Notes: a model not told the origin generated them from the letters alone. Counted from the stretch's first letter, positions 19,860 through 32,350 are shown. The stretch: DNA of 64,000 bases from Urophycis tenuis (GCA_036785325.1 JAXIVH010000005.1:17002910-17066909); one strand, 5' to 3'. Translations and numbers: made by a program.

Positions 19860-20990
19860 AAGGATATTTGACCTTTTACCTAACAAAATACATGGAAATA
19901 GAAACACTCCACACGTTTCTTAAATGTACATAAGCATATCTACATTGTTTGACTGATTTGACATAACTGAACACATACGCATGTGTTGTAGTGTCGCTGG
20001 ACATTAATAGGCGTGTGAGTCACATTTACACAACGCTAGTTGGAGGCTAAGTACCTTTAGCACAGTGCTGATTATTGTAGCTTAAAATGTGATACTTCAG
20101 CTCCAGCTCCTTCATCTACTTCTGCTTTAGGCAAGACCAGCTATTAACACATATTAATGACTTCCACCAGGGGAGATTGTAAGATAACTTTTGAAAACTT
20201 TTTTAGCAAAGTGTTAAACAAGACAAGATGCTCGCTCATGTAAGGAATCTCCCTTTAGGGGGAACTCTTCTCTCTGGATAATTGTATTAATATAAACCGT
20301 GAGGCTATAATGTGTTTCAGAGACAGGTGTTTTTTTTTTTTTTTTCCCACTGCAATATCTAAGAAATCACTCCGGTAATATGTAACAGGAAAGCACAGCA
20401 AATGCCTGTATTATCATTGTCTTCATTTGTCAATTTCTGTATTTATTTATTATAGTCAAATATAATAATTGTGTGCGATTCATTCCTTTTCTCGAGATCT
20501 GTACTTTTACATTATTATGGAGAAAATGCATTAACTGACCACTTTTTCTTAAGTTTGTTGTTGATGATACATCAAACAAAGGGATACATTATCATAGAAC
20601 GTGCAATAATTATGGTATGCTACATCTGGCATCTAACACTGACGGTAGACAGGGAAGAGCTGAGACAGATACTGATTAGGAGAACAGAGACTAATCATGT
20701 CCAGGTATTATTATCTGTGAGGCGCGGAGCAGGCCTCAGAGAAGACAGTGATTAAGAGTGGATTCTGCTGCCAACACGTAGTAGAGACACTACCAACCAA
20801 GTGAAAATATTGCACAACAACGAGAATTGTGGGTTGGCTAAGCAGCGCTGCAGTGGGAGTGAGTCCTCTCCCCTGGGCCCAGTACATCTTGCAAACACTT
20901 GTTTAGCATCTCATTCACTTTTTAATTAGAGCATACACACTATTAGCGCCCTTGCTCAGTGGGACACAGGCAAGGGACAGAGTTGGACCC
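19860..20990. other. Unique sequence with a T-run
   Basis: A T15 run lies at about 20331-20345. The remainder is AT-rich unique sequence with a frame at 20471-20755 that lacks any recognised motif. Confidence 0.35.
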
Positions 20991-20999
20991 TAACCCAGT

Positions 21000-21480
21000 T
21001 GGTAGTCCAAACTCATGGTGAATATGGTAGTCATAAGTCATAAGTCATAAGTTAGACTGGGGCAGGATAGTGTCAGTAGTCAGTAGTAGTCACCACCCAA
21101 AACATTCTGGTTTTGAACTCCCAATGTCTAGTATAGCAGAAGTAGTTCTAGTAATCATACAGTTACTAGCATTAGTAGTAATAGGAGTGACAGCAGCAGT
21201 AGTTGTATGATAGATGTAGTTGTAGTAATAGTACTTGTAGAAGGAGTATTATGATATGAGCAATAGCATTACTCTTCTGTATTCGGTATTCAGACTGCAT
21301 TTAAGCTTTAGAAACATTGTAGCTGTAGCAGTAGTCGTATTATTATTATTAGTAGTAGTAGCCATCATAGCAGTGGTATTAGACATAGTATTACTCTTGT
21401 GTACTCTATGTAAGTGAGTGTATATAAGCTGTGGTAGATAAGTTGTTGTGGCAGTAGCATTAGACTGTAGAGTATAGTCT
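21000..21480. repeat. Degenerate AGT/TAG trinucleotide-rich region
   Basis: A long region full of AGTAGT, TAGTAG and ATTATT words (clear at 21083-21092 and 21340-21361), including a small cataagt triplication at 21032-21050. It is an old, decayed trinucleotide array. Confidence 0.7.
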
Positions 21481-21489
21481 GTATCAGGG

Positions 21490-22110
21490 ACTGTATTTAA
21501 GCTGAAGGAGAAAGAGGCGCGTGTTCAGCTCAAACTCATTCTGGGTCCCCCAACTACTTCAAGCACCAGCAGGTTTCCTTTCTAAAATACTTTTTAGCAC
21601 AAAGTACATGGTTATGGCGGCTCCAGTTGAGCTGGAGTGTGCTTTCGGAGCAGGAAGTGAGTTTGTGTTTCCCTCCCTCTGATATTCCCAGCTTTAGTCA
21701 CACCCAATGTTCACGAGGAATCCACTTGTGGTTTGCAGCTGAGACATAGGAAACAGGTGAAGTCCCTTGAATATGGCACGTTCTGTGTCTATACATCTAT
21801 TCATATTTATATCTAGACTTTGTTTATATATATACACTGCTCAAGGTAATCTCTGGAACAGATAGTGGGGGAGCAGAAAGAGAGAGAGGGTTGCTCTCTT
21901 CTCCGTAGTTCAAGGAGAAATAAACACCATGTGTAATTATCCTCTGCTGGTGAAATGAACGGGGGCCGTGCTAAGAGGCCATCTGAATTCAGGGGAAACC
22001 TGTTTCTCCTGATAGAGCTCCGGCTGGAAGGACCCAGTGGACCGTACAGGAAGGGCTCTGCGAGAGCAGAGATCCAAGGTTAGAGAAAATGCGTTTTCCT
22101 TTTTCTGTTC
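21490..22110. other. Unique sequence, nothing recognised
   Basis: Balanced sequence with no tandem structure. Short frames only. Confidence 0.3.
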
Positions 22111-22458
22111 AGTTAACCTGAGGAAAACGATTTAAACACTGACTTACAAAAATAATACACAGTGTGAGTGTTTCGTGCGTAGTACTGAGTGTCTCTGTGC
22201 GTAAGTAGTTTGTGGTGCATAATGTCTTTTTGTGTCTTGGTTAAAACCTTATATTGTTGTGTGTATATTTGGAAAAAACATTGTATTACTATATGTGGTT
22301 GTATATGTATAGGTTGTGTATGTGTGGTAGTATATGTTTGTATGTGGTCATATATATAGTCATATGTGTACATATTTTGTTTGTCGTGTATGTGGTTTTC
22401 TGCTCAGGGGAAATTCTGTTGGCATGCACAACCTCTTTGGATTACAGTCAGTCTAGAC

Positions 22459-22459
<1 letters not shown>

Positions 22460-22499
<40 letters not shown>
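22460..22499. repeat. (AC)n microsatellite
   Basis: Twenty uninterrupted AC dinucleotides, preceded by GT-rich degenerate sequence from about 22250. Confidence 0.97.
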
Positions 22500-22501
<2 letters not shown>

Positions 22502-22504
22502 AGG

Positions 22505-22790
22505 AGCAGCGTTCCTCCCAGACTCAGGCGGCTCTTTATTCTTGATAAAGGTGACATTTCCGCGGTCCGCTGCAGCGTGTCGCCTGCCGGCCACTACCTC
22601 CCTTATCGGCAGTTCTTCCGAGAGTATCCCATTAAAGCGTTTAAAGTGTGTCCTTAGTGCTATATCCCCCCCAACAACTTTCCAATAATGGACAGGAGCC
22701 CATGCCAGCCAGACTCTCCCGGTCTGCTGGGAGCAGCGGATCTCAGAGGTGTTGAAATGTGAGTCGCTCGTCCACCGGCCGCTGATGAAA
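22505..22790. other. CpG-containing complex block, possible conserved element
   Basis: Complex sequence with several CpGs (tccgcggtccgctgcagcgt and others), no repeats, and stops in all frames. Together with the next block it stands out from the AT-rich neighbourhood. Conservation is not testable here. Confidence 0.3.
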
Positions 22791-22929
22791 ATGCATGAGC
22801 CCGGTGTTGTCCTTCACTTATCAAACTTAGGGCATTAGTGCAGAATCACAAGGGGGGGGGCACCCTATAAGAGGTATTGGCGTTCACCCCCAGACACCAG
22901 ATCACCCCGCTCTCCTAACAGCACCAAGT

Positions 22930-23420
22930 GTTACTAATTGACCAGTGCAGACCGACCCGTCCTGAGAATGAAGGAGAACCCCCAAACTGTACACGGCTCG
23001 CCGCTCGGTCGGCGTCTATGTGGCGTAGAGTATCGATGGGCCGCACGCCTGGACGGGCCCTCCAACACCACCGCCATGTCGTACTACTTTCGGCGCAGGC
23101 ATCCTAATGACCTGCAGTTACGTCACCGCCGGCCCATTCACAGAAATAAATGACCAGCGGCAGTGGAAAGCACCAGCCCACTCCCGGGGGCTGCTTTCTA
23201 CACCTCTTTTTACACTTGGAAATACATGAAAGTAAGAAGATCCAGACCCAGTAAAGCCGTGATTATAGCGATTCCCCAAACAGATGAGATGCCTCCAGCC
23301 GGTGGTGAGAGATGCAGTCTCCGATGGCCCTTCGTCTCTCTTCACACGCACCAATTAGCCAGCCGCGTTGCCCTCGCTGCCTTTAGTCTGCGTGCAGCAA
23401 GGGTTAGAATGAACACTGCC
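22930..23420. other. CpG-rich complex block, possible conserved element
   Basis: CpG-dense between about 22980 and 23130, then balanced sequence with an open frame from 23163 that continues to 23597 without recognised motifs. Its texture fits an enhancer or an unrecognised exon; I cannot tell which. Confidence 0.3.
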
Positions 23421-23684
23421 TCATTTTTGGAGTCCTTTAGAGTTTTTCCCTTAAATCTAAATATGTTTTCTGCCGTCTGTATTATCAGGGGAAAGTTAAT
23501 CTTGGATCCGGCCGTCCCACTGTGTTATGGCAGAACTTTTGGGGGTGAGACAGCCCAGAGCCGGGGCCAGAAGCCAACAACACAAGGGGCAGAGTGAGGC
23601 CTTGTTTCCTGTTTTGTTGTAGAGACATCTAGCAAATACAAAATTGATTCAAGCTGGTGGATGTATCTTTCCGAAGGGGATTTT

Positions 23685-23822
23685 AATACGTGTGTATGTA
23701 GAGGACAGTGAACGTGGTGTTGAAACATTTAATACGTGTGTATGTAGAGGACAGTGAACGTGGTGTTGAAACATTTAATATGTGTGTATGTAGAGGACAG
23801 TGAACGTGGTGTTGAAACATTT
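23685..23822. repeat. 46-bp minisatellite, exactly 3 copies
   Basis: Units at 23685, 23731 and 23777 each contain tgtgtatgtagaggacagtg followed by aacgtggtgttgaaacattt. The third differs by a single base (AATATG for AATACG). Near-identity indicates a recent triplication. Confidence 0.96.
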
Positions 23823-23991
23823 ACAGACAATATTTTTCCCAGGTTACTATTGCTGGCGGACTTTGTGTCTGGCAACAAAGCACTACAGATCCCTGCCTCC
23901 AGCAACTTGCTGGGTTGAAACAAACATGAAGCGGAGAAAGCGAAACTTGTACAAAACTCGTAGCGTACGCCCAGATTTGAGCTTGTCTGCC

Positions 23992-24024
23992 ATCAGGCTT
24001 TAGTTTATTAATATAAAGCCTGAT
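23992..24024. repeat. Perfect 11-bp inverted repeat, 11-base loop
   Basis: ATCAGGCTTTA (23992-24002) and its exact reverse complement at 24014-24024. No U-run follows, so it does not look like any terminator. Confidence 0.85.
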
Positions 24025-24177
24025 TTGTAAGACGATAGGGAGAAAGTACCCCCCCTCCACACCCCAATTATTTATTCATTGTCAATCATCAATATTTTAA
24101 TCTGTATGGTTCATAATTATATTACATACACAGACGGCAGCACAAATAAGTCTTTTATAATGTTAATTATATTTGTA

Positions 24178-24185
<8 letters not shown>

Positions 24186-24241
<56 letters not shown>
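24186..24241. repeat. (AT)28 microsatellite
   Basis: Uninterrupted AT dinucleotides, 56 bases, in AT-rich context. Confidence 0.97.
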
Positions 24242-24244
<3 letters not shown>

Positions 24245-24484
24245 TAAAAGTAATTTATATTTGTTAACACAACAGTGTTTTGTAAAAATTGATTTAGTCT
24301 TGTTATGGAAATAAATCTCCATTGTTTTTGATTGAAATGCTGGCATACTGACATGAACAATCCTTGCTGGAAATAGTCTTACTGTTCTTACTGCACACGC
24401 ACATACTCACGCACACACCCACACACTTTCACAAAAGCACAGACATCGACAGACACACACGCACAAGCATGCAAAAAGAAACTT

Positions 24485-24486
<2 letters not shown>

Positions 24487-24530
<44 letters not shown>
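24487..24530. repeat. (AC)22 microsatellite
   Basis: Uninterrupted AC run flanked on both sides by CACA-rich degenerate sequence (24390-24600). Confidence 0.97.
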
Positions 24531-24534
<4 letters not shown>

Positions 24535-24863
24535 TACAGGATAATATACACATGCACAGAGACACACAAACAGGCATACAAAAAAAACACGTGCAAAAAA
24601 ACAAACATGAGTCTAAGTGTTTGGCTCTGTGTTTCAGGTCCATCAGAAGACAAGGGGAACCAGGACAGCTGTCCACGTAGACGTCCTCTCTGGAAAGCGG
24701 TGCGCCATACAATGCTGGGCTGCTTCATGTTAAAGCACGCCTTTACTTTGCTAAAAGGAAATGAACCTTGGATGCATGGCTTTCACTTTACCCTGGAATA
24801 TTTTATATATTCGATATATTTCACAGCAATTATTCTCACTGGACTCTGAATCCTCACAAATTG

Positions 24864-25700
24864 ATTATATATATATATATATATTCAGGTTGAATATACA
24901 GTCAGTCTCCTTTAATAAAATTGTAAAATGCATCCATATATCCAAGGTTGAGTTAACATTTAGCAAGGTTTAATTTACTTTTTTTTTTTAATTTAATGTT
25001 TTAAATGCTGCTCCAAAACATCCACGTCTGCTCCTCATGATCCACTTTCTTTCTTGGGTTTGACTGGGCGTGGTAGGAACATGGTAATGAGCGTGTTGAT
25101 TGATACCCGTTTGTTGAAGTCCTGCCTGTTGTTGAGGGTGAAGTTACTTTCAGATCCAGAGGAGAAAAATTGACCAATATATATTTAGAACATGTTCACC
25201 ATGTGCACAAGCTACAAATATGAATCCTATTTAACGAGTTGGATCCAAATCCCAGATTTAGGTTACCTGGAACTTAAGTTCTCTGTTTCTGCATTTACTC
25301 CCTAACCCCACCTTCTCCTTAATTGCCTGTCTCTATAGTCACTGTAATACCCCAGCCTGCTCCCTAAGTCTCTGTACTTTCTGACCTATACCTGTTCCTC
25401 AATGACCTGCCTCTTTATTCACTTTCTAGCCCCTACCTGCTTCTTTATTGTCGATTCACAAAAAAGACCAAACAGAAATATTTAGATGACCAAACAGAAA
25501 TAATTGTCAGCAGTGGGAACACAACATTCAACCAGAAACTAAACAAATAATTCAGTTTTTTAAAGCCATCCTGCAGTGTAATCCACACTTAACCCTCCTA
25601 CACACAACACACTTTTTATGGGAGCGTTCAGGTGTGAATCATTTAATTATCGCAGCGTAAAAAGAAGGTAAGAGTGGAAGAAAATGCAGTTAACAACATG
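24864..25700. other. Short (AT)n then unique sequence
   Basis: (AT)n of about 20 bases near 24864-24885, then unique sequence. Around 25280-25450 the words ctgcctgtctctatagtcac and cctgcctctttattcac give a weak pyrimidine-rich repetition of about 60-120 bp spacing, too degenerate to call. Confidence 0.35.
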
Positions 25701-25707
25701 CATCTTA

Positions 25708-25829
<122 letters not shown>

Positions 25830-26260
25830 GTGACAGCACCTTGACATACTGTAGCTTTTCAGCTCAGGGAGAACAAACAACCCTCACTACAATTGCAATA
25901 ATGCCACACTGTGCACATTTTTGTACTGTATAATTTGATTGGCTCTTTTCACTCACTTTTCACCTATTTATACATCTGTATATCATATCCTAGGTAAATG
26001 TTGTCCTGCCAAACTAAAGTTTGTTTGAGGATTAAATGTGCTGCTGAGTGTGTGGACCTACACACCCTGCTGTGGATGAGATCCCTCAGTGTGTAGCTTG
26101 GTTGTGTTGGCCAAGTTCAGTAGAGTGTTGTGATGGTGATTGATTTTTAAATGATGCTAATCACATGAATGTCCTAGTTCCTATAGTGGTGATGGTCTGG
26201 TAGTGTTGTGATCATGTTCACGTTAATCTAGTCGGTGTATTCCCAGGTTGTGTGTTACTG
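25830..26260. other. Unique sequence
   Basis: No feature recognised; AT-leaning and complex. Confidence 0.3.
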
Positions 26261-26269
26261 ACGCTGGCT

Positions 26270-26755
26270 AAAAGCTTCTCGGTCGACTGCCAGCGCAGAA
26301 GTTTAAGTGCAAATGGAAGAAATGTGGAGATGAAACGTTGGGCTAAATGGTTTGTTCAACCGCTTTTGTTCGGAGCGGCTTTTAAAACATTCTGCCAATG
26401 AAAACTCGGACGCTCACCTCTGTAACTGCCACATAATGGCGTAATCTGTCTGAAGGTGGAGAAGCCACTACCAGCACATATCTCAGGAGGGTTCAAAATA
26501 CCTTTCCCTGGAATCCCACAATTGGACTGATTTCATGGCGTGTCACCTCAGATATGCCAATGGAGCATGAAATTGAGTGACTCAATGTGAGAAAAATATG
26601 GCTATTTTTCTGTCCCCTCTCTTCTTGGGCTCTCCGTGTGTAAAATATATTTTTTGCCAACTGTAAGTTTGATACACTGTGCCGCCTGATCTCGGCCAAA
26701 GCAGAAACACTAATTGACATACATATTTTAATGACCATAATCAGCTAATCTTCCA
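26270..26755. other. Possible conserved non-coding element
   Basis: A long, complex, repeat-free segment with homeodomain-like cores near its right end (TAATTG at 26711-26716, and cataatcagctaatc after it) and a CATAATGGCG near 26432. It is one of the stronger enhancer-like blocks by texture. Inference only. Confidence 0.35.
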
Positions 26756-26769
26756 TGTATAGTATATTA

Positions 26770-26942
26770 GTATATTAGTTTCTTGTTGTCATGTAATGTG
26801 TTTTCCAATTAAGTCAGATACAACTCATTATGAAACAGGTAGGGGTTAGGTCATCTAGTTCCATGCTGTCTACACACTTTAGACATTGGGGATCCAGAAC
26901 CCATAACCTTTAGTTACGCCTGTACTGTTGAACCGCCTCTAC
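26770..26942 (-). mobile_element. tRNA-derived SINE remnant, antisense
   Basis: On the minus strand the B-box region reads aaaggttatgggttctggat followed by ccccaatgtct. This is the same string family as the SINE at 50271-50440 (AAAGGTTCTGGGTTCGATCC then CCCCATGTC). The upstream A-box region (ggttcaacagtacaggcgta) and a short 3' portion are diverged. Confidence 0.55.
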
Positions 26943-26949
26943 AAAGGTC

Positions 26950-27890
26950 AAAGGTTATCATGCACGAATAATCTACGAATAATTAATTGTATAAGCAGAG
27001 AAAATTTATTTTCTGTTGAAAAGATGATCAATATATGGGATTAAAGGTTGCTAGTGTATGAAAATAAACAGCAGTACTTGCCATCAATCATGATAATGAA
27101 TAATTAATACTTATCATTCATAATACACATATATCATACATAAATAAGAGTTTAAGATGCCTGACAGCAAATATACCTGAAGGCCGTTCTTGTATACAAA
27201 GACACAAAGCTGTTCGACATCAGACATAAAAACAAACATTCTTGTTAACACGAGGATGACCTGTCTGTGTTTTCTAAGTGTTTTGTGTGTGGGTGTGTCT
27301 ATTTTACACGTTTTAAGCATATGTGTCTGACAATCAATATATCAATATATCATGCAGCTTTAAATAATTTAAGCATGTCAATTCTCTGACCTGCTGCATG
27401 ACAGTGTTTAGCATGTATACTTCAGTGCATGGGGGGTCATTGTTTGCATGTGGTGGCTAGCGATGAAGCTTGGGTATACATTATTAATAAATACTATAAA
27501 CTCAACGTTTAGCTGGTCCGTACAACACAAAACCTCAGTGCTTGTTAGGAGTATCTTCCTCACTGATTTGTGTATTTTGTTCTGTTTACCACTACATAAC
27601 TTTGCTTAAGGCTCTCGGTAGAATGTATGGAGTGATCCCATGCATCACAGTGCTAGTGCTAATACTAGTATCAAGCTTTTTGAAGCATTTATTCAAATAA
27701 AACAAAAACCTACCCTCATGCTCTTGTATGTTGTACGTCTTGGCACTTAATAATTGCTCTTTGTAACTTGGGACTTAGTCAGAGATGTATACTAGCAATG
27801 GTTAACCTAGCAATTAAAATGCTTGAAACTTTTTCTGGTGACTTTCCTACTGTATTAGCAGCAATGAAATGTTTCACCTTCTCTGACAAA
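26950..27890. other. AT-rich unique sequence
   Basis: Contains ATATCAATATATCAATATATC near 27331-27352 and unique sequence otherwise. No coding or TE signature. Confidence 0.3.
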
Positions 27891-27960
27891 TGTACTCTTT
27901 GTAAGTCGCTTTGGATAAAAGTGTCTGCTAACTGCCCTAAATGTAAATGTAATGTATCGC
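27890..27960 (+). mobile_element. SINE/LINE 3' tail fragment
   Basis: The teleost tail is almost intact (taagtcgctttggataaaag then tgtctgctaa), followed by the typical AAATGTAAATGTAATG terminal repeats. The head of the element is missing, so this is a 5'-truncated retroposon. Confidence 0.85.
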
Positions 27961-29165
27961 AAAGGGCAAATAATTTGCTGCTGAGGCTCAATTCCTTTCA
28001 TAAGAATTTGAACAGCATCTTCTCAAGAACATTTCTGAGGCTTTGTCATCTTTCAAAATATGACAAGGTATGTGTATGTATGCTTGAAAAGGTTCAGGGA
28101 TATGTCTGTAGCGATAAGGTACTATTATTACCTGTACTATTTGGTGGGCTAGTTTCCAAGCAGCATACGAAAAGTATATGTGGCAAGTATGATAAGATAA
28201 CAGTTTTAATCCTGTCAGAGAAATTCAGGTGTTACAGTAGCTTACACTAAGAGAATAGAAACAGTCATCGTAGAATTTGTTACAGTAAAATAACCACACA
28301 CGTTATTGTGAGCGTTCAAATACAAAGTAAAAACAAATTCCTAGTCCAGAGTCCTTACTCCCTAGTCATTAGTCCCTAGTCACTGGTCTCTACTTTGTAG
28401 TCCTGAATTCTCATTTCCAATCCTCAATTCCCATCCGTCCTATCCTCATCGTCTAGTGGAGAAGATGACACAAGGAGTGATGTCACTGTCAACTGTGGAC
28501 CACTGGTGGATCTCCTCACTGGCCTTAAAAACATGCTATTGATTAAAGATCACCGCATACAAGGACAATGGGAAACATTAGTCCAGAAGGTTGACTCTAA
28601 TGGCTCTCCAATGTGACGGAGTGCTGTGGTGAGGCTCTGTCAAGGTCTATCTACGACTGAAACAACCTGTACTTATACCAAGATACACACTGAACTCTCC
28701 CCTCAGTATAATTATACACAGAGACACCTTGTACTTAGCATCCCACAGCCAGGCCATGTTTCCTTCGCTCATTAGGTCTGGAAAGTCTGCTGTCGCGTTG
28801 TTTGTTAAGGGGTGTCGTCAGTCAATGCAGCTGATTGGATTAGCTTCAGCCAGTCAGCTCCCCCAAACCCCATGATGTATAATGTTTACGTAAGTGCTGC
28901 TTTCCAAAGTAAACACCATTAGCAAATGTTGTCGCCAACTAAAAATGTTTGTTAAAACACAACTAATCCCAAAGCAGCATAAATATCAGGACATCAATTA
29001 AGAAATCTCCAAAATGGCACTGCCCAGTTCGCTGATTGGCTGAATCTAGCCTGGAGCCAAGCCCGTGTTGGGCTGGTTGCAGGCTGTTATCTTGCAGCAG
29101 AACTAGGGATAAGCCCAGGATTTAGGCTGACTTTGTAAGGTCCTGGTGAACTTTAATAACCTCCT
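27961..29165. other. Unique sequence with minor repetition
   Basis: A weak repetition of tccctagtcac-type words lies at 28340-28440. No gene or TE was identified. 28750-28870 is complex sequence that could be conserved. Confidence 0.35.
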
Positions 29166-29171
29166 CAATGA

Positions 29172-29381
29172 TAGTAAGCTATAATACGTACTTTAACCAA
29201 CTCCTAAATGCACTTATAGCAAGCTACAATATGTACTTTAACTATCTCCTACATGCACTTATAGCAAGCTACAATATGTTCTTTAATTATCTCATCAATG
29301 TACTTATAGTAAGCTACATTAACGATGTCCTCGATGCACTCGTATCAAGCTACATTATTATCTACTCCTCAATGCTGCCCG
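29172..29381. repeat. 45-bp minisatellite, about 4.7 copies, degenerate
   Basis: Units start with ATAGTAAGCTA or ATAGCAAGCTA, contain TACTTTAAC and a CTCCT-AATGCACTT end, and are spaced 45 bp for the first three. The later two are shortened or diverged. A 45-bp period keeps one frame open (repeating Ser-Tyr-Asn and Leu residues), which is not evidence for a gene. Confidence 0.88.
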
Positions 29382-29449
29382 CTTTAACTCACGGCCAGGA
29401 CTTCTGTACTCTATACGCCTTTGAAGAAAATACCATCTGAGACTATCAT

Positions 29450-29698
29450 ACTTCAAACAATGTACTATATATAATGTTCTGTTAGACTTATCTCACTACT
29501 CTGCCACTTATTTGATTTGATTAGTTATTAGTTATATGCATAGATACTCTTTTTATTTGATGATTAATTATTTTTATTCTCTGTTATTTTATCATGCAAA
29601 GTTGAGCTCACCCAGCTACAATAATGTCACTGCTAGTAATGATATACGTTGTTATCTAGTATGTGATGATAAACTTGAAACTTGAAACTAACTTGTAC
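29450..29698 (+). mobile_element. Possible LINE 3' untranslated end
   Basis: AT-rich segment ending GTGATGATAAACTTGAAACTTGAAAC, i.e. a two-copy TTGAAAC-type terminal repeat preceded by a TATGTGATGATAAA string. Such ends are common in fish non-LTR elements, and the LINE at 47.4-47.96 kb ends with a similar TATGTGATGAATACAA. No coding part remains. Confidence 0.4.
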
Positions 29699-29699
29699 T

Positions 29700-30490
29700 G
29701 GACATACTAATGTGAACAATACACAATGGACTGTAACGTAAGTCCACAGCGTAATGTAAAGATGACACTGTTGAGGGAGTTGAAGCAGAGTTTCAGAAGA
29801 GGATCTTGTCTGTTGAGGCTAGAACACACCTGAGCTACAGTACTGCTGATACTCAACTGTTCAGAGAACAGCAGTAAGAGCAATTCACAGGAGCTGCTAT
29901 TTACCTATTTACCAGAGCCATTGATAATGTTAAATGAACTGCCTTTACATCGGGCTTCTCTCGCTAGTCTAATGGTTTAAAGACATCTTCTTGTTTTTCA
30001 CTTTTATGCTATCACTTGTACGTGCTTAAATGGCAAAGACATAGTTATGCGATGTGTAATGACTCCAAACACAATACATCTCTACAATGTTGGCAGTTTG
30101 TGTCAACCTAAAGTTATTGATTGCACTCAGGCACTTAAAAGGCAAATCTACCATGGCTGTTTTATTGTTCTTCTGTTGAATAATCAGTGAATATAGTGGG
30201 CTAGATGGTAGCAGTGAAATGTCTTGTCTCCTAGGAACCTTAAAGATACAGTTGGTGATCTAATTTGTATGGTTTTACTGTCTAGATCAGTGTTTCCTAA
30301 CATTTTTGTATTACATACCCCCACAGCCCCATCAGTATGGTGGTAAGGTGGGTTGGAAACTAGGTGGAGGTAATCACATGTCCATTTGGCCAATATTTTA
30401 GTTTAGTTTTGTTTGGCAGTATGTCTCCCAAAGTGGCTCATAGGTGGGTAAGAAAATAAAAGCATTGTCTTAAGAAGGAACTGTAGTTAA
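29700..30490. other. Unique sequence
   Basis: No recognised repeat, gene or structural element. Confidence 0.3.
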
Positions 30491-30495
30491 GTTAG

Positions 30496-30563
<68 letters not shown>
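30496..30563. repeat. (TTAG)17 microsatellite
   Basis: Uninterrupted tetranucleotide array, 68 bases. Confidence 0.97.
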
Positions 30564-30615
30564 ACAGCACAAAGGACACTATATTACTCCTTTTGGATTG
30601 ACATGTTTAGACCTT

Positions 30616-30765
30616 GGCTCTAGATTTAGCAGAAGCTTCAATCCAAAGCAATTTACAGTACATTCAGGTGATTATTCCCAGGTAGGATTTTTCCTTGAGG
30701 ATTCCAATCCAGAACCGTTTGACTGGGAGTCTAACCCTCAACAGTAAACACTACACTGTCCATAA
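30616..30765 (-). mobile_element. tRNA-derived SINE, antisense
   Basis: On the minus strand the A-box region agtgtttactgttgagggtt, the B-box-like aacggttctggattggaatc, and then the tail aaattgctttggattgaagc followed by ttctgctaaatc appear in the right order. It is a complete but old copy of the teleost SINE class. Confidence 0.82.
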
Positions 30766-30879
30766 ACGTATATGGTGATAATCCACCACACCTTCTCTAG
30801 TCTTCCTGTCCTCTCCCCTGTCTACTGCCCATCCATGCTGACATGAAACATCCCATATTGTGTTTGTTCTGTAAGCCTT

Positions 30880-31140
30880 TAGCCCTACGCTCCACCAAAC
30901 CCTGATGGATATTCACCCCACGTGTGTGCTAAGACTTCTCTTCCCCTTGGTGGAAACGTTGCATATTCATTACACATTGATTACTGGGATTTGCAGTAAT
31001 GCAGTCATTTACCTCTGCCCCGTATAAGAGTTTATTGATTTTTATAAAAATGAACGACAGGGCAGCCCAAGTTGACTGTTGCACATCTGCTTTTATTCAG
31101 TGTTCATTGATTAGAGCGGCTTGCATCGTACAATTAATAA
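30880..31140. other. Possible conserved non-coding element
   Basis: Repeat-free complex sequence with ATTGATT cores (near 30979, 31035 and 31107) and TGCATATTCATTACAC near 30960. Its texture is typical of vertebrate enhancers. Inference only. Confidence 0.3.
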
Positions 31141-31199
31141 AATGACATTTATTTGGTTGCAACTTCATAATGGAAGAGCTTCTTCTTGTTGGGGGATAA

Positions 31200-31400
31200 T
31201 AGAGGAAAGAAAGACTGAGGGAGAGTGTGGGAAAGAGAAACAAAGACGGGGGCGAGTGTTGAGAGAGAAGAGAGAGGGAAGGGGGAGGGAAACAGTTGGG
31301 GAGAGAGACAGACTGATAGAGGGGAGTGATGGTGAAAGAGTGAGGGTGAAAACAGTGGGACAGAGAAAGAGGGAGAGAGTAGAGAGATAGAAATAAGTAA
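31200..31400. repeat. GA-rich degenerate tract
   Basis: About 200 bases of mostly purine sequence with GAGAGA and GGGAGA words and no fixed period. Confidence 0.8.
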
Positions 31401-31409
31401 AGAGTAAGA

Positions 31410-32060
31410 GCGTGTGAGAGACATAGGTCTGAGTTTGACTTGGTCCTCTTATGCGTTATGTAGTGTACTTCTTAGGGTGTGGTGCCTAATGTGGGTGTAC
31501 AGATCTGTTTCCCCATATTAGTGGGCTGATGCATGTCTGTGTCTGATTGGCTATCTGACCAATACACGTAACGCTGATGGAATTTCGATAATTAGTGTCA
31601 ATTAGCAAATTTCTCCTCCCTAAGAAAATGTGGACAGTACTTAAGGTCCCAGAGTAGTGTTCACTATATGGGGGGGACAGGTGAGCCCATTCAAACGCAG
31701 CCATAGAGGGAAAGACCAAAAGAGGGGAAAATGGCTGAACACGGCTGTTTCATAGCACATGTTTCCGGCATGAAACGGCTGTGCACAATGTGTGGGGAGA
31801 CCGTGAACTGCGAGCCGTGACAGTGAAACCTGGTGACAGCAGAGTGTGGTGACTCTCTGAGTTTTACATCCAGGGCGGGTTATCCCTTCTGGTGTCTTCC
31901 AACGCATCCCGGCACCTCCGCGTTCCACCCTGTTTTGTGAAACACTTATATATATATACTGGGGGGTTGCCGTGACAACTCGCAGATGATGGATGTCTTG
32001 AATGGAAAAGTCAGTGTTCTCCTCTCCCTCTCACTCTCTCTTGTCTCTGTCTGCACTGCC
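31410..32060. other. Unique sequence with an X-box-like site
   Basis: Complex sequence with no gene structure and a short TATATATA at 31948-31957. An RFX-type motif at 31966-31979 is listed separately. Confidence 0.3.
31966..31979. promoter_or_regulatory. Candidate RFX X-box
   Basis: GTTGCC-GT-GACAAC: two inverted half sites with a 2-base spacer, 12 of 14 matching the symmetrical X-box GTTGCCATGGCAAC. No neighbouring promoter was identified. Confidence 0.4.
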
Positions 32061-32260
32061 TATACCACTTAACCTCGCCTTGCCTTTATGGCAGCATAGC
32101 GCGTGGTCATCTTAAATTCAGCATTTATCTTAAATTCAACATGATTGCTTCTAATCAGGCTTGGGTGCTGGTGTGGCTGGGTGGTCTGTACGTAAAATAT
32201 GGATTTTCCTGAGTGCCCCATCTGATGAGCCAGCCTCTTATCTGTGCGACTGTATTGATT

Positions 32261-32261
<1 letters not shown>

Positions 32262-32320
<59 letters not shown>

Positions 32321-32350
32321 TGTGTGTGTGTGTGTGCGTGCGTGCATGCA
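32262..32350. repeat. (GT)n microsatellite
   Basis: GT run of about 76 bases with one TATG interruption, then GCGTGCGTGCATGCAT variants. Potentially Z-forming. Confidence 0.97.

Noticed and set aside
23992..24024. Hairpin resembling a rho-independent terminator
   Set aside because: Vertebrate context and no T-run after the stem; kept only as an inverted repeat.
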